Source: Chloroflexota bacterium (GTDB lineage Bacteria > Chloroflexota > Chloroflexia > Thermomicrobiales > UBA6265). Taken from it: 34,064 bases of DNA. The stretch spans positions 1 to 34,064 of the forward strand of contig JAEWEG010000094.1 in NCBI GenBank assembly GCA_023389575.1, read 5' to 3'. Under the pieces are notes generated by a model that searched no databases, was not told where the DNA came from, and saw only the letters and a list, made by a program, of their open reading frames with translations. How positions within the stretch are numbered: position 1 is the first letter of the stretch; every line of letters starts with the position of its first letter. Both the position numbers and the translations under genes were made by a program. This document shows, piece by piece, positions 16,334 to 24,285 of this stretch.

Positions 16334-16651
16334 TCAGTCCTTGATCGACACCTGCACCTCGTCGCCAACGATACGGACCGCGTATTTCTCGGTGGCAACC
16401 GCCACCGGGAACGCGGCGGGCTCTCCGGTGCGGATGTAGAACGCTCCGCCGTGCATCGGGCACTCGATGATGTCGTCCTCGATCGTGCCATCGGCCAGCG
16501 AGGCGTCCTCGTGCGTGCAGACATCGTTGAGGGCGTACAACTCGCCCTCCAGGTTGATGAGCACGACGGGCTCCTCATCGACCTCCACGTACATCAGCTC
16601 TCCGGGTTCCAGGAAATCCTTCTTCGCCACCGTCACAAAGTTACTCGCCAT
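16334..16651 (-). CDS. Rieske [2Fe-2S] ferredoxin-like protein of the SUF operon
   Basis: The protein has 105 residues, typical of a soluble Rieske ferredoxin. The two cluster-binding boxes are C45-T-H47 and C64-P-M-H67, 16 residues apart between His47 and Cys64. No membrane segment is visible. It carries one electron at a time in the cytoplasm. It is the last gene of the SUF block, 99 bases after sufU. Small Rieske proteins near suf genes are known in other bacteria, though their role there is unsettled. Start ATG 16651 is preferred over ATG 16663, because GAGGA lies immediately against the latter with no spacing. Confidence 0.9.
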   Translation of the reverse strand: MASNFVTVAKKDFLEPGELMYVEVDEEPVVLINLEGELYALNDVCTHEDASLADGTIEDDIIECPMHGGAFYIRTGEPAAFPVAVATEKYAVRIVGDEVQVSIKD

Positions 16652-16750
16652 TGCGTTGAACATTCCTCATCGAACGTGTCGCGGGCCGCCTCTTCGTTGA
16701 CTGGCCCGCTCGATCACCATCACTCGCGCGAGAACACCCGCGCGTCTCCG

Positions 16751-17158
16751 TCAGTCGTCTTCCAGCGCGTCGTTGGCGTGGTCTATGCCATAGATGCCAG
16801 CCTTCAGCACCTTGAGGCCAAGCATGGCGCACTTCATCCGGGCGGGACTCACTGGGATACCGATCTCGTCGAGCAGTTCATCGCGCCCGATCGCCTTTAC
16901 ATCGTCCAGCGACTTGCCCTCTACCATTTCGGTAAGGATCGAGGCCGACGCCTGGCTGACCGCGCATCCACGGCCGGAGAACCGGATTTCGGAAACGTGG
17001 TCGTCGGCGACCCGGACATCGATCCGGATTTCGTCGCCGCAAAGCGGGTTCACATCCTGGTATGAGTAATCGGCCGGATCGAGCGTGCCCTTGTTGGACG
17101 GGTTTTTGTAGTGCTCCAGGATGATCTCGCGATAAATGCTGTCGTCGCCCATGCTCAT
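16751..17158 (-). CDS. sufU: Iron-sulfur cluster assembly sulfurtransfer protein SufU
   Basis: The protein has 135 residues. The zinc/sulfur-acceptor residues are all present: C40 and D42 in LCGDE, C65 in GRGCAVSQAS, and C110 in KCAMLGL. The insertion between C65 and C110 separates SufU from the scaffold IscU. SufU receives persulfide from SufS and passes it to the SufBCD scaffold in the cytoplasm. It follows sufS by 44 bases in the same operon. The start may be ATG 17158 or 17152; a GGGA lies upstream of both. Confidence 0.95.
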   Translation of the reverse strand: MSMGDDSIYREIILEHYKNPSNKGTLDPADYSYQDVNPLCGDEIRIDVRVADDHVSEIRFSGRGCAVSQASASILTEMVEGKSLDDVKAIGRDELLDEIGIPVSPARMKCAMLGLKVLKAGIYGIDHANDALEDD

Positions 17159-17202
17159 GGTGGTTATCCCGTCACTCCCTGGTGGGGGAGCGTTCGCGTT
17201 GC

Positions 17203-18468
17203 CTAGCTGAAGACCTTCACCACGCGGTGAAGGCTGTCGACCAGGCGGTCAACGTCATCGGTGTCGTTGTATATGTAGAAACTCGCGCGAGTCGTCGCGA
17301 CCACGTCCAGCGCCGCCATCAACGGTTGCGTGCAATGATGCCCGGCCCGGACCGCGACATTGTCCTCGTTCAGGATCGCCGCGACATCATGCGGATGGAT
17401 GTCGTCGAACCCGAACGAGATCACGCCGCTCCGTTCTTCCGGTTCCCGGGGGCCGTGGATAGTGAGTCCGGGCACTTCCGGGAGTCGGTCGAGCGCGTAC
17501 GCCGCGATGTGCCGCTCATGCTCCCAGATCGCGTCCATGCCAAGGCCGGTAAGGTAGTCGATGGCCGCGCCGAGCACGATCGCGTCGCCCACGGAGGGCG
17601 TTCCGGCCTCGAACCTTGCGGGGACATCGGCCCAGGTCGTCTCCTCTAGCGTGACCTTGCGGATCATGCTGCCACCGCCGAGGAACGGTGGCATGGAGTT
17701 GAGTAGTTTTCGCTTGCCATAAAGTACGCCAGCGCCCATCGGCGCCAGCATCTTGTGACCGGAGAAGGCGAGGAAGTCGGCGTCGAGATCCTGGATGTCG
17801 ATCGCCATGTGGGGGACGCTCTGCGCGCCATCGACCACGGTGATCGCCCCGGCGGCGTGCGCGCTGGCGATCATCTCCTTCGCCGGGTTGACGGTGCCGA
17901 GGCTGTTGCTGACGTGCGTGAACGCGACCAGCTTCGGGCCCTGGGCGAGGAGTTCCGCGTAGTGCTCGAGGTCCAGCCGGCCCTCTGACGTGATGCGTAC
18001 GTGGCCAAGCCGCGCGCCGGTTGCCTGGGCAAGCAGCTGCCAGGGAACGATGTTGGAGTGGTGCTCCATCTCCGTGAACACGATCAGGTCACCCGGGGCG
18101 ATGTTCGCCCGGCCCCAGGCATTGGCGACCAGGTTGATCGCCTCGGTCGTGTTACGAGTGAAGACGATTTCCCGGTGGGACGTGGCGTTGATGAAGCGCC
18201 CCACCTTGCGGCGAGCGGCCTCGTACTCTCCGGTCGCGCGTTCCGAAAGGTCGTACACGCCCCGGTGGATGTTGGAGTTGGTCGTTTCGTAATAGCGTGA
18301 CAGCGCGTCGATGACGGCTTGGGGCTTCTGCGAACTGGCGGCGCTGTCGAGGAAAACAAGCGGTTTCCCGCCCGGAACGGCAGGCTGGTTCAGGATGGGG
18401 AAGTCAGCCTTGATGGCGGCCACATCGAGCGTGTTGGAAGGAGAGATTCGAGTTGTCTCGACGGCCAT
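17203..18468 (-). CDS. sufS: Cysteine desulfurase SufS
   Basis: The protein has 421 residues, full length for a class II desulfurase. The PLP lysine is K239 in SGHKM, the PLP-stacking histidine is in EHHSN (135-139), and the persulfide-forming C379 sits in RAGHHCTQP. The N-terminal FLDSAASSQKP pattern is characteristic. It releases sulfur from cysteine and hands it to SufU. Start ATG 18468 has GGAG upstream with eight-base spacing. It lies 110 bases after sufD, with a strong hairpin in the gap. Confidence 0.97.
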   Translation of the reverse strand: MAVETTRISPSNTLDVAAIKADFPILNQPAVPGGKPLVFLDSAASSQKPQAVIDALSRYYETTNSNIHRGVYDLSERATGEYEAARRKVGRFINATSHREIVFTRNTTEAINLVANAWGRANIAPGDLIVFTEMEHHSNIVPWQLLAQATGARLGHVRITSEGRLDLEHYAELLAQGPKLVAFTHVSNSLGTVNPAKEMIASAHAAGAITVVDGAQSVPHMAIDIQDLDADFLAFSGHKMLAPMGAGVLYGKRKLLNSMPPFLGGGSMIRKVTLEETTWADVPARFEAGTPSVGDAIVLGAAIDYLTGLGMDAIWEHERHIAAYALDRLPEVPGLTIHGPREPEERSGVISFGFDDIHPHDVAAILNEDNVAVRAGHHCTQPLMAALDVVATTRASFYIYNDTDDVDRLVDSLHRVVKVFS

Positions 18469-18545
18469 GGTGCATGCTCCGGAGCGTTATCCGCTGGCCC
18501 GGACGGGCATTCGGCCGATCCGGGCCGGATTTTGGCGGGAACTCA

Positions 18546-18570
18546 CGAGGCGTGACCCGGTCACGCCTCG
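18546..18570 (-). terminator. 11-bp perfect hairpin between sufD and sufS
   Basis: On the plus strand CGAGGCGTGAC (18546-18556) and GTCACGCCTCG (18560-18570) are exact complements with a three-base loop, starting nine bases after the sufD stop. There is no T-run on the coding side. It may stabilise the upstream message or lower expression of sufS and sufU. Confidence 0.6.
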
Positions 18571-18578
18571 CGGGTGAT

Positions 18579-19946
18579 CTAGTAGCCGACCTTGGCCGCG
18601 ATCGCGCCTTCGAGGAAGCCCTGGATCTCCTCGACCGGAATGCGGTCGATCACCGGGCGGAAGAAGCCTTCGACGATCAGCTTCTGGGCCTCGGAGCGGG
18701 GGATACCGCGGGATTCGAGGTAGAAGAGGTGCTCTTCCTCGACCTGCGACACGGTCGCGCCGTGGGTGCAGCGCACGTCGTTGGCGCTGATCTCCAGGTT
18801 CGGGATGGTGTCGGCGCGGGCCTCGCGGCTGAGCACCAGGTTGCGGTTCTGCTGGTAGGCGTCGGTGCGCTGGGCGCCGTCGAACACCTTGATCAGGCCG
18901 GAGTAGACCGAGCGGGCCTGCTCCTTGAGCGCGCCCTTGAACTCGAGGTCGCTGGTGGCGTACGGCGACTCGTGCAGCTGCCACGTGTGATGGTCGAAGA
19001 ACTGGTCACCATCGGCGAAGAAGATGCCCAGCATCTCGGCGAGGGCGTTCTCACCGCGCAAGTGGGAACCGATCGAGTTCTTCGAGAACTTCGAGCCCAG
19101 CGTGACCTGCAGCGACTTCAGCTCGGCGTCGCGGCCGAGCACGGCGCGCTCGGTCATGAAGTTCCAGACGTGGCGGCCCCAGTCCTGGACCTGCACGTAG
19201 CGGAGCTTGGCGTTATCGCGAAGGATCAGCTCGACAATGGCCGAGGTGAACGTCGCGTCCTGCTTGGTGTCTGACTGGAAGGCGTCGACGAAGAACGCCT
19301 CGGCGCTTTCCTCGACCACGATCAGCGAGTGCGTGAAGGTGGCCTGGCCGGTGTTCGTGTCAACCGCGAACGAGCGGAACGGCAGTTCCACCGAGACACC
19401 CTTCGGCACATACAGGAAGGTGCCTGTCTGCCAGAAGGCGGCGTGCAGGGCCTCGAACTTTCCGAAGGAGGCGGGCACGGCCTCGGTTCCGAGATTGGCC
19501 TTCACCAGGTCCGGTTGCTCGCGGATCGCGGTGTCGAGGTCCATGAAGATCACCCCCTGGGCGGTGACTTCGGGTGAGACCTCGGTGTAGGCGGTCTGGC
19601 CATCGGCGGCGACGAAGATGCCGGCGCGCTGGTCGGCCTCGCCGAATTGCAGCGAGTGGGCGGCGTCGGAGCCGGTGGAGAGCGCTTCGAGCGAGTCGAC
19701 GCGGGCGTTCTGGGTGACGGCGGGCGAGAACCGGTCGAGCTTCAGGCGGCGAAGGTCGGTCCGGCGCCATTCCTCGTCGCTTCGGGAAGGCATGGGCAGG
19801 GACTCGAAGACATCCCATGCCGCGAGCCGCTGTTCGAGCACCCATTCGGGCTCGGACTTGGAGCGGGACAGCGCAATGACGGCGTCTCGCGTGAAGTTCG
19901 CGAGATCCGACTTGCTGTTCGGTGTGGTTTGCAGCGTGGCTTCCAT
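18579..19946 (-). CDS. sufD: Fe-S cluster assembly scaffold protein SufD
   Basis: The protein has 455 residues. It has the SufB/SufD right-handed beta-helix core and the conserved C-terminal part, where NDVRCTHGATVSQVEEEHLF is followed by LESRGIPRSEAQKLIVEGF. It is assigned SufD rather than SufB because it is the shorter paralogue with a divergent N-terminus (MEATLQTTPNSKSDLANFTR) and lies after sufB. SufD forms the scaffold with SufB and the SufC ATPase, and is needed for iron entry. It is 85 bases after sufB, with a hairpin in between. Confidence 0.95.
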   Translation of the reverse strand: MEATLQTTPNSKSDLANFTRDAVIALSRSKSEPEWVLEQRLAAWDVFESLPMPSRSDEEWRRTDLRRLKLDRFSPAVTQNARVDSLEALSTGSDAAHSLQFGEADQRAGIFVAADGQTAYTEVSPEVTAQGVIFMDLDTAIREQPDLVKANLGTEAVPASFGKFEALHAAFWQTGTFLYVPKGVSVELPFRSFAVDTNTGQATFTHSLIVVEESAEAFFVDAFQSDTKQDATFTSAIVELILRDNAKLRYVQVQDWGRHVWNFMTERAVLGRDAELKSLQVTLGSKFSKNSIGSHLRGENALAEMLGIFFADGDQFFDHHTWQLHESPYATSDLEFKGALKEQARSVYSGLIKVFDGAQRTDAYQQNRNLVLSREARADTIPNLEISANDVRCTHGATVSQVEEEHLFYLESRGIPRSEAQKLIVEGFFRPVIDRIPVEEIQGFLEGAIAAKVGY

Positions 19947-19992
19947 TGATTCCTCGTAGGTTGGTGGTCTGGTCGAGTGGGATGTTGGGCTG

Positions 19993-20019
19993 GGGAGGCC
20001 GGTGGTGTGCCGGCCTCCC
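19993..20019 (-). terminator. 10-bp perfect hairpin between sufB and sufD
   Basis: GGGAGGCCGG (19993-20002) and CCGGCCTCCC (20010-20019) pair exactly around a seven-base loop, 12 bases past the sufB stop. It has no T-run, so a role in message stability or partial termination is more likely than complete termination. Confidence 0.55.
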
Positions 20020-20031
20020 GGGGAGCCTCGA

Positions 20032-21441
<1,410 letters not shown>

Positions 21442-21499
21442 TAGTGGACTCCTTGTGCGCATTGCTCCGGGGAACCATGCGATGTGCCAGGACGGCGGA

Positions 21500-22297
21500 T
21501 CAGACGGTTGCGAATTCGCCCTTGAGCTTCTCGTAGCCCTTGGCTTCCAGTTCGTGGGCCAGTTCCGGGCCGCCACTCTGAACGATGCGACCGTTCATCA
21601 TGATGTGCACGAAGTGCGGCTTGATGTGGTCCAGCAGTCGCTGGTAGTGGGTGATGAGCAGGATGCCCATCTGGTCGCTCATCAGGTTGTTGACGCCCTC
21701 GGACACCACGCGCAGGGCGTCGATGTCGAGACCGGAGTCGGTCTCGTCGAGGATCGCCATCGTCGGTTCGAGCAACGCGAGCTGGAGGATTTCGGCGCGC
21801 TTCTTCTCACCGCCGGAGAAGCCCTCGTTGAGGTAGCGGGTGGCGAACGAGTCGTCCATGTGCAGCAGCTGCATCTTCTCGCGCATCAGCCGCCGGAACT
21901 CGCGCGGGGTGAACGGCTTGGACTGGTCGCCTTCGCGCTCCGCCCGGGCCTTCTTGGTGTTGGTCACGGCCATGCGCAGGAAGTTGGCCATTGACACGCC
22001 AGGAATCACGGTGGGGTACTGGAAGGCCAGGAAGATGCCGAGGTGGGCACGTTCCTCGGGCGCCAGCTCGAGGATGTCCTCGCCGTAGAACTTCGCGGAG
22101 CCCTCGGTGACCTCATAGGCCGGGTTACCCGCGAGCACGTTGGCCAACGTGCTCTTGCCGGAGCCGTTCGGGCCCATGATGGCGTGCACCTCGCCGGTGT
22201 TCACCGTCAGATTGACGCCCTTGAGGATCTCCTTGTCCTCGATGGAGGCATGAAGGTTCTCGATTTCGAACATGGGTACGTTGGTGGTATCCGCCAT
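21500..22297 (-). CDS. sufC: Fe-S cluster assembly ATPase SufC
   Basis: The protein has 265 residues. Walker A GPNGSGKST is at 42-50, the ABC signature FSGGEKKR from residue 160, and Walker B AILDETDSGLD from residue 181. SGGEKKR and the ETDSGLD form are SufC-specific. No membrane partner is present, as expected for a soluble ABC ATPase that drives SufB-SufD conformational change. Start ATG 22297 (MADTTNVPMF) is chosen; an internal ATG eight codons later is possible. GGAAGG lies rather far upstream (about 15 bases), so the start is slightly uncertain. It lies 102 bases after the Fur-family gene. Confidence 0.96.
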   Translation of the reverse strand: MADTTNVPMFEIENLHASIEDKEILKGVNLTVNTGEVHAIMGPNGSGKSTLANVLAGNPAYEVTEGSAKFYGEDILELAPEERAHLGIFLAFQYPTVIPGVSMANFLRMAVTNTKKARAEREGDQSKPFTPREFRRLMREKMQLLHMDDSFATRYLNEGFSGGEKKRAEILQLALLEPTMAILDETDSGLDIDALRVVSEGVNNLMSDQMGILLITHYQRLLDHIKPHFVHIMMNGRIVQSGGPELAHELEAKGYEKLKGEFATV

Positions 22298-22399
22298 GGT
22301 GTTTCGGTTAACCCTTCCGATGAAGCCGAGCCCAGTGGGACACGACGAAGCTGTGAACGCAGGCCGGCGCACGGGTGCGGACCGGCAAGAAATGGAGAG

Positions 22400-22852
22400 T
22401 TACGCTTGCTGGGTGGTGACGGCTCCGGCGGTGACGACCCCGGTGGCCCGGCGGGCGGCCTGGCACTCGCGGCAAACACCGTTGAAGACCGTGTGATGAC
22501 TGTCGATGCTGAAGCCCGATTGCTCCTCGGCGACGTGGGTGGCCATGAGGGCCACCGGGACGTCGACATCGACGATGATGCCGCAGTCGGTGCAGTGCAC
22601 GTGGTCGTGCCGCTCGACGCGCTTGTCGAACCGGCTCGCCTGGTCGGCGAAGGTCAGTTCCTGGATAAGGCCGTGCTCGGCGAGCAGGTGAAGCGTGCGG
22701 TAGACGGTTCCGTAGGCAATGGTTGGATAGCGGCGTCGCACGCGCTCGAATATCTCGCCAGCCGTGAGGTGGCCTTCATAGCCCTCGACCTCGGCCAGGA
22801 TAACGGCCCGTTGCGTTGTGTTGCGGTATCCGCTCGGCTTTTCCGTTGCCAC
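22400..22852 (-). CDS. Fur-family metalloregulator heading the SUF operon
   Basis: The protein has 150 residues. The winged helix includes NTTQRAVILAEV (11-22) and the recognition-helix region YGTVYRTLHLLAEHGLI (47-63). The metal-sensing part has RHDHVHCTDCG (81-91) with H82, H84, H86, C87 and C90, and a second CxxC (C127, C130), which together form the usual structural zinc site. Fur, PerR and Zur cannot be separated with confidence. Position before sufC suggests iron- or peroxide-responsive control of cluster synthesis. Start GTG 22852 is chosen over TTG 22879 because GGAGG precedes it at eight bases. It probably regulates its own operon through the boxes upstream. Confidence 0.93.
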   Translation of the reverse strand: MATEKPSGYRNTTQRAVILAEVEGYEGHLTAGEIFERVRRRYPTIAYGTVYRTLHLLAEHGLIQELTFADQASRFDKRVERHDHVHCTDCGIIVDVDVPVALMATHVAEEQSGFSIDSHHTVFNGVCRECQAARRATGVVTAGAVTTQQA

Positions 22853-22924
22853 GGTCGCGTCCTCCAGGTTCCGATCCAAACCACCAGGCGTGGACCGGTT
22901 TTTCCGTGTGCTTCGCCAGCAACT

Positions 22925-22939
22925 TGAGAATAAGTCTCG
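22925..22939. promoter_or_regulatory. Candidate Fur-family box 1
   Basis: TGAGAAT-A-AGTCTCG has the 7-1-7 layout of Fur/PerR boxes: the left half is TGAGAAT, and five of seven right-half bases match its complement. It lies just downstream of the minus-strand -10 hexamer, around the predicted start of the fur-suf transcript, a repressing position. No binding evidence exists here. Confidence 0.4.
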
Positions 22940-22953
22940 TTACCAGCCAGCCA

Positions 22954-22983
22954 AGTATAACAGTCTGTCAATCCCGCCACCAA
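22954..22983 (-). promoter_or_regulatory. Promoter for fur-suf with extended -10
   Basis: Read on the minus strand, TGTTATACT (extended -10, hexamer TATACT at 22954-22959) is preceded at 18 bases by TTGGTG (22978-22983). Transcription would begin near 22947, leaving about 95 bases before the GTG start of the Fur gene. Confidence 0.5.
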
Positions 22984-23018
22984 GCGGCGTTCCCGGCTTC
23001 GTGGCGGCTACTGCCAGT

Positions 23019-23043
23019 ATATCCGATCTGTTCAATCGGATAT
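23019..23043. promoter_or_regulatory. Perfect dyad ATATCCGAT-N7-ATCGGATAT, candidate operator
   Basis: Two exact 9-base inverted arms (23019-23027 and 23035-23043) are separated by seven bases. A minus-strand TTGACC hexamer (23045-23050) abuts it, so the dyad would fall in the spacer and -10 area of a second minus-strand promoter. The shape suits a TetR- or Rrf2-type dimer. The regulator is unknown. Confidence 0.5.
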
Positions 23044-23062
23044 GGGTCAAGCATAGCAGATG

Positions 23063-23077
23063 CGCGAATGATTCTCA
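23063..23077. promoter_or_regulatory. Candidate Fur-family box 2
   Basis: On the minus strand this reads TGAGAAT-C-ATTCGCG: the same TGAGAAT half as box 1, and five of seven bases of the other half match its complement. Finding two such boxes within 150 bases upstream of a Fur-family gene supports autoregulation. Confidence 0.45.
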
Positions 23078-23165
23078 CTAAAGGTAGACAGGATTCCGGG
23101 GCGACCGGCGTCAGTTCCCGGTTGGCTTTTTTGGGGCCGGGCCGGACACGCGCCACCGCGGCGCA

Positions 23166-23193
23166 TTGACTTGATGGCGACCTGATATAAGAT
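23166..23193 (+). promoter_or_regulatory. Plus-strand promoter, TTGACT-N16-TAAGAT
   Basis: TTGACT (23166-23171) and TAAGAT (23188-23193) are 16 bases apart, inside an AT-rich stretch. Transcription would start near 23200 and lead towards the thioesterase gene at 23431. Confidence 0.4.
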
Positions 23194-23208
23194 CGAGATC
23201 AGGAAGGC

Positions 23209-23340
23209 ATGGGCGTGTTGAGAAACATGCGGGACCAATTCACTCTAAAGAGGAAATGGTCCCAGGCATCGAACCCCGAACTCGAGCGAATGCTGGACGG
23301 GGATGCGCGATGCTCGTGGCGTTTCCTGGGGGCTGACTGA
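23209..23340 (+). CDS. Possible 43-residue small ORF, unproven
   Basis: This short ATG-started frame begins about ten bases after the predicted transcription start, so its message would be nearly leaderless; AGGAAGG lies directly against the start. The product is mixed-charge (ending CSWRFLGAD) with no membrane segment and no family I recognise. It may be a leader peptide or chance. A competing 26-codon frame starts at 23256 with AAGAGG before it. Confidence 0.2.
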   Translation: MGVLRNMRDQFTLKRKWSQASNPELERMLDGDARCSWRFLGAD

Positions 23341-23430
23341 ACTGGCAAGACATGCTGTGTGCGTCATGAGGCGGCTGGGCACCACCTGGCTCATCAGCGG
23401 ACAGCACAACACACGTGTGGAGGCATGGTT

Positions 23431-23982
23431 GTGGAGTCCTCGTTTTCGCGTATCGCCTCGTCGTCGCTTGTGTCCTGTTACCGTGCCCGCTTTCACGATT
23501 GCGACCCCAATGGGTACGTGAACAATTCGGTGCTGATGGGTTTCCTGGAACAATCGGGCATGGACTACCTTTCGGCCGGTGGCTGGCCGATGTCGCGGAC
23601 AAAGCTGCAACTGGAGTCGGTGTTCGTCGCTCGCCGTCACCAGATCGACTTTCACCAGCCCGCCTGCGAAAACGACATGCTCCTGGTGAGCGCCTGGGGC
23701 GTGGAGATGAGCGGCTCGAAGGCCGCCATCCGGTTCGAGGTCCGGCGGGTGACCGGCGACCCGTTCGATCCCCCTCCAACGCGGCTGGTCACCGGGCCGG
23801 AGCGAGCCACCCCGCCCAATTCGGAACTGATCGCCAGCGGCCAATCCGTGTACACCTTCACCGACATGGTTCGCCGGCGACCAATCCGCATTCCTGACGA
23901 GATCGTGGATGCGTTCTTCCTGCCCGCGCCGATCGACGGTTACCTCACACCAGCCGTGGGCGAGACGGTCGCCGCCGGATAG
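23431..23982 (+). CDS. Hotdog-fold acyl-CoA thioesterase (4HBT type)
   Basis: The protein has 183 residues. The segment FHDCDPNGYVNNSVLMGFLEQ begins at residue 21; its D25 is the expected catalytic Asp of 4-hydroxybenzoyl-CoA-type thioesterases, and the VNN pattern is typical. A long hydrophobic helix and five-stranded sheet pattern follow. It should hydrolyse acyl-CoA or acyl-ACP thioesters in the cytoplasm; the acyl group is unknown. Start GTG 23431 is chosen because GGAGG (23419-23423) is seven bases away, whereas ATG 23425 has only one base of spacing. It precedes the small membrane protein and oxidase genes on the same strand. Confidence 0.85.
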   Translation: MESSFSRIASSSLVSCYRARFHDCDPNGYVNNSVLMGFLEQSGMDYLSAGGWPMSRTKLQLESVFVARRHQIDFHQPACENDMLLVSAWGVEMSGSKAAIRFEVRRVTGDPFDPPPTRLVTGPERATPPNSELIASGQSVYTFTDMVRRRPIRIPDEIVDAFFLPAPIDGYLTPAVGETVAAG

Positions 23983-24066
23983 GTGACGGCGTGCGCTGAA
24001 CGCGGCGCGTCGGAAATACCTCCAGAGAGCGATGCGAAGACGATCGTGTCCACGTACCTTCGAGGC

Positions 24067-24282
24067 ATGGACACAATTGCTTCGGGCGGCTGGTTTCGCC
24101 CACGACGACTTATCGGCATCGCGCTCCTGCTCCTCGGCGTGTACACCCTGCTCGGTGGACCCTTCGTTCCCGTGCAGGCGATGGTGCGAGACCCCGGTTT
24201 CGCGCCCTTTCCCGAGCGGCTGGTTGCCATCTGGATCCTGCTGGTCGGCGCATGCACGACCCTCTGGCCGGGCGGGAGGTGA
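24067..24282 (+). CDS. Small two-helix membrane protein of unknown function
   Basis: The protein has 71 residues from ATG 24067. Two hydrophobic helices (about 14-31 and 51-66) are separated by a short loop, with positive residues (RPRR) before the first. No family is recognised. The same frame runs back to a GTG at 23983 directly after the thioesterase stop, which would add a soluble N-terminal stretch; the true start is unclear. It ends three bases before the multicopper oxidase start and may help anchor, export or supply copper to that enzyme. That is inference from position. Confidence 0.55.
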   Translation: MDTIASGGWFRPRRLIGIALLLLGVYTLLGGPFVPVQAMVRDPGFAPFPERLVAIWILLVGACTTLWPGGR

Positions 24283-24285
24283 GAC

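Larger units (their letters stand above)
22853..23430. other. Divergent regulatory region between fur-suf (-) and the thioesterase gene (+)
   Basis: No convincing large gene lies in these 578 bases. It is AT-richer than its surroundings between about 22920 and 23260. It holds a minus-strand extended -10 promoter, two 7-1-7 Fur-type boxes, a 25-bp perfect dyad, a plus-strand promoter and a possible 43-residue ORF, each listed separately. I see nothing further identifiable in 23341-23418. Confidence 0.65.

Noticed and set aside
22966..22971. Minus-strand TTGACA upstream of fur
   Set aside because: It is only six bases from the TATACT -10 and has no other -10 at 16-18 bases, so it cannot be the -35 of that promoter.
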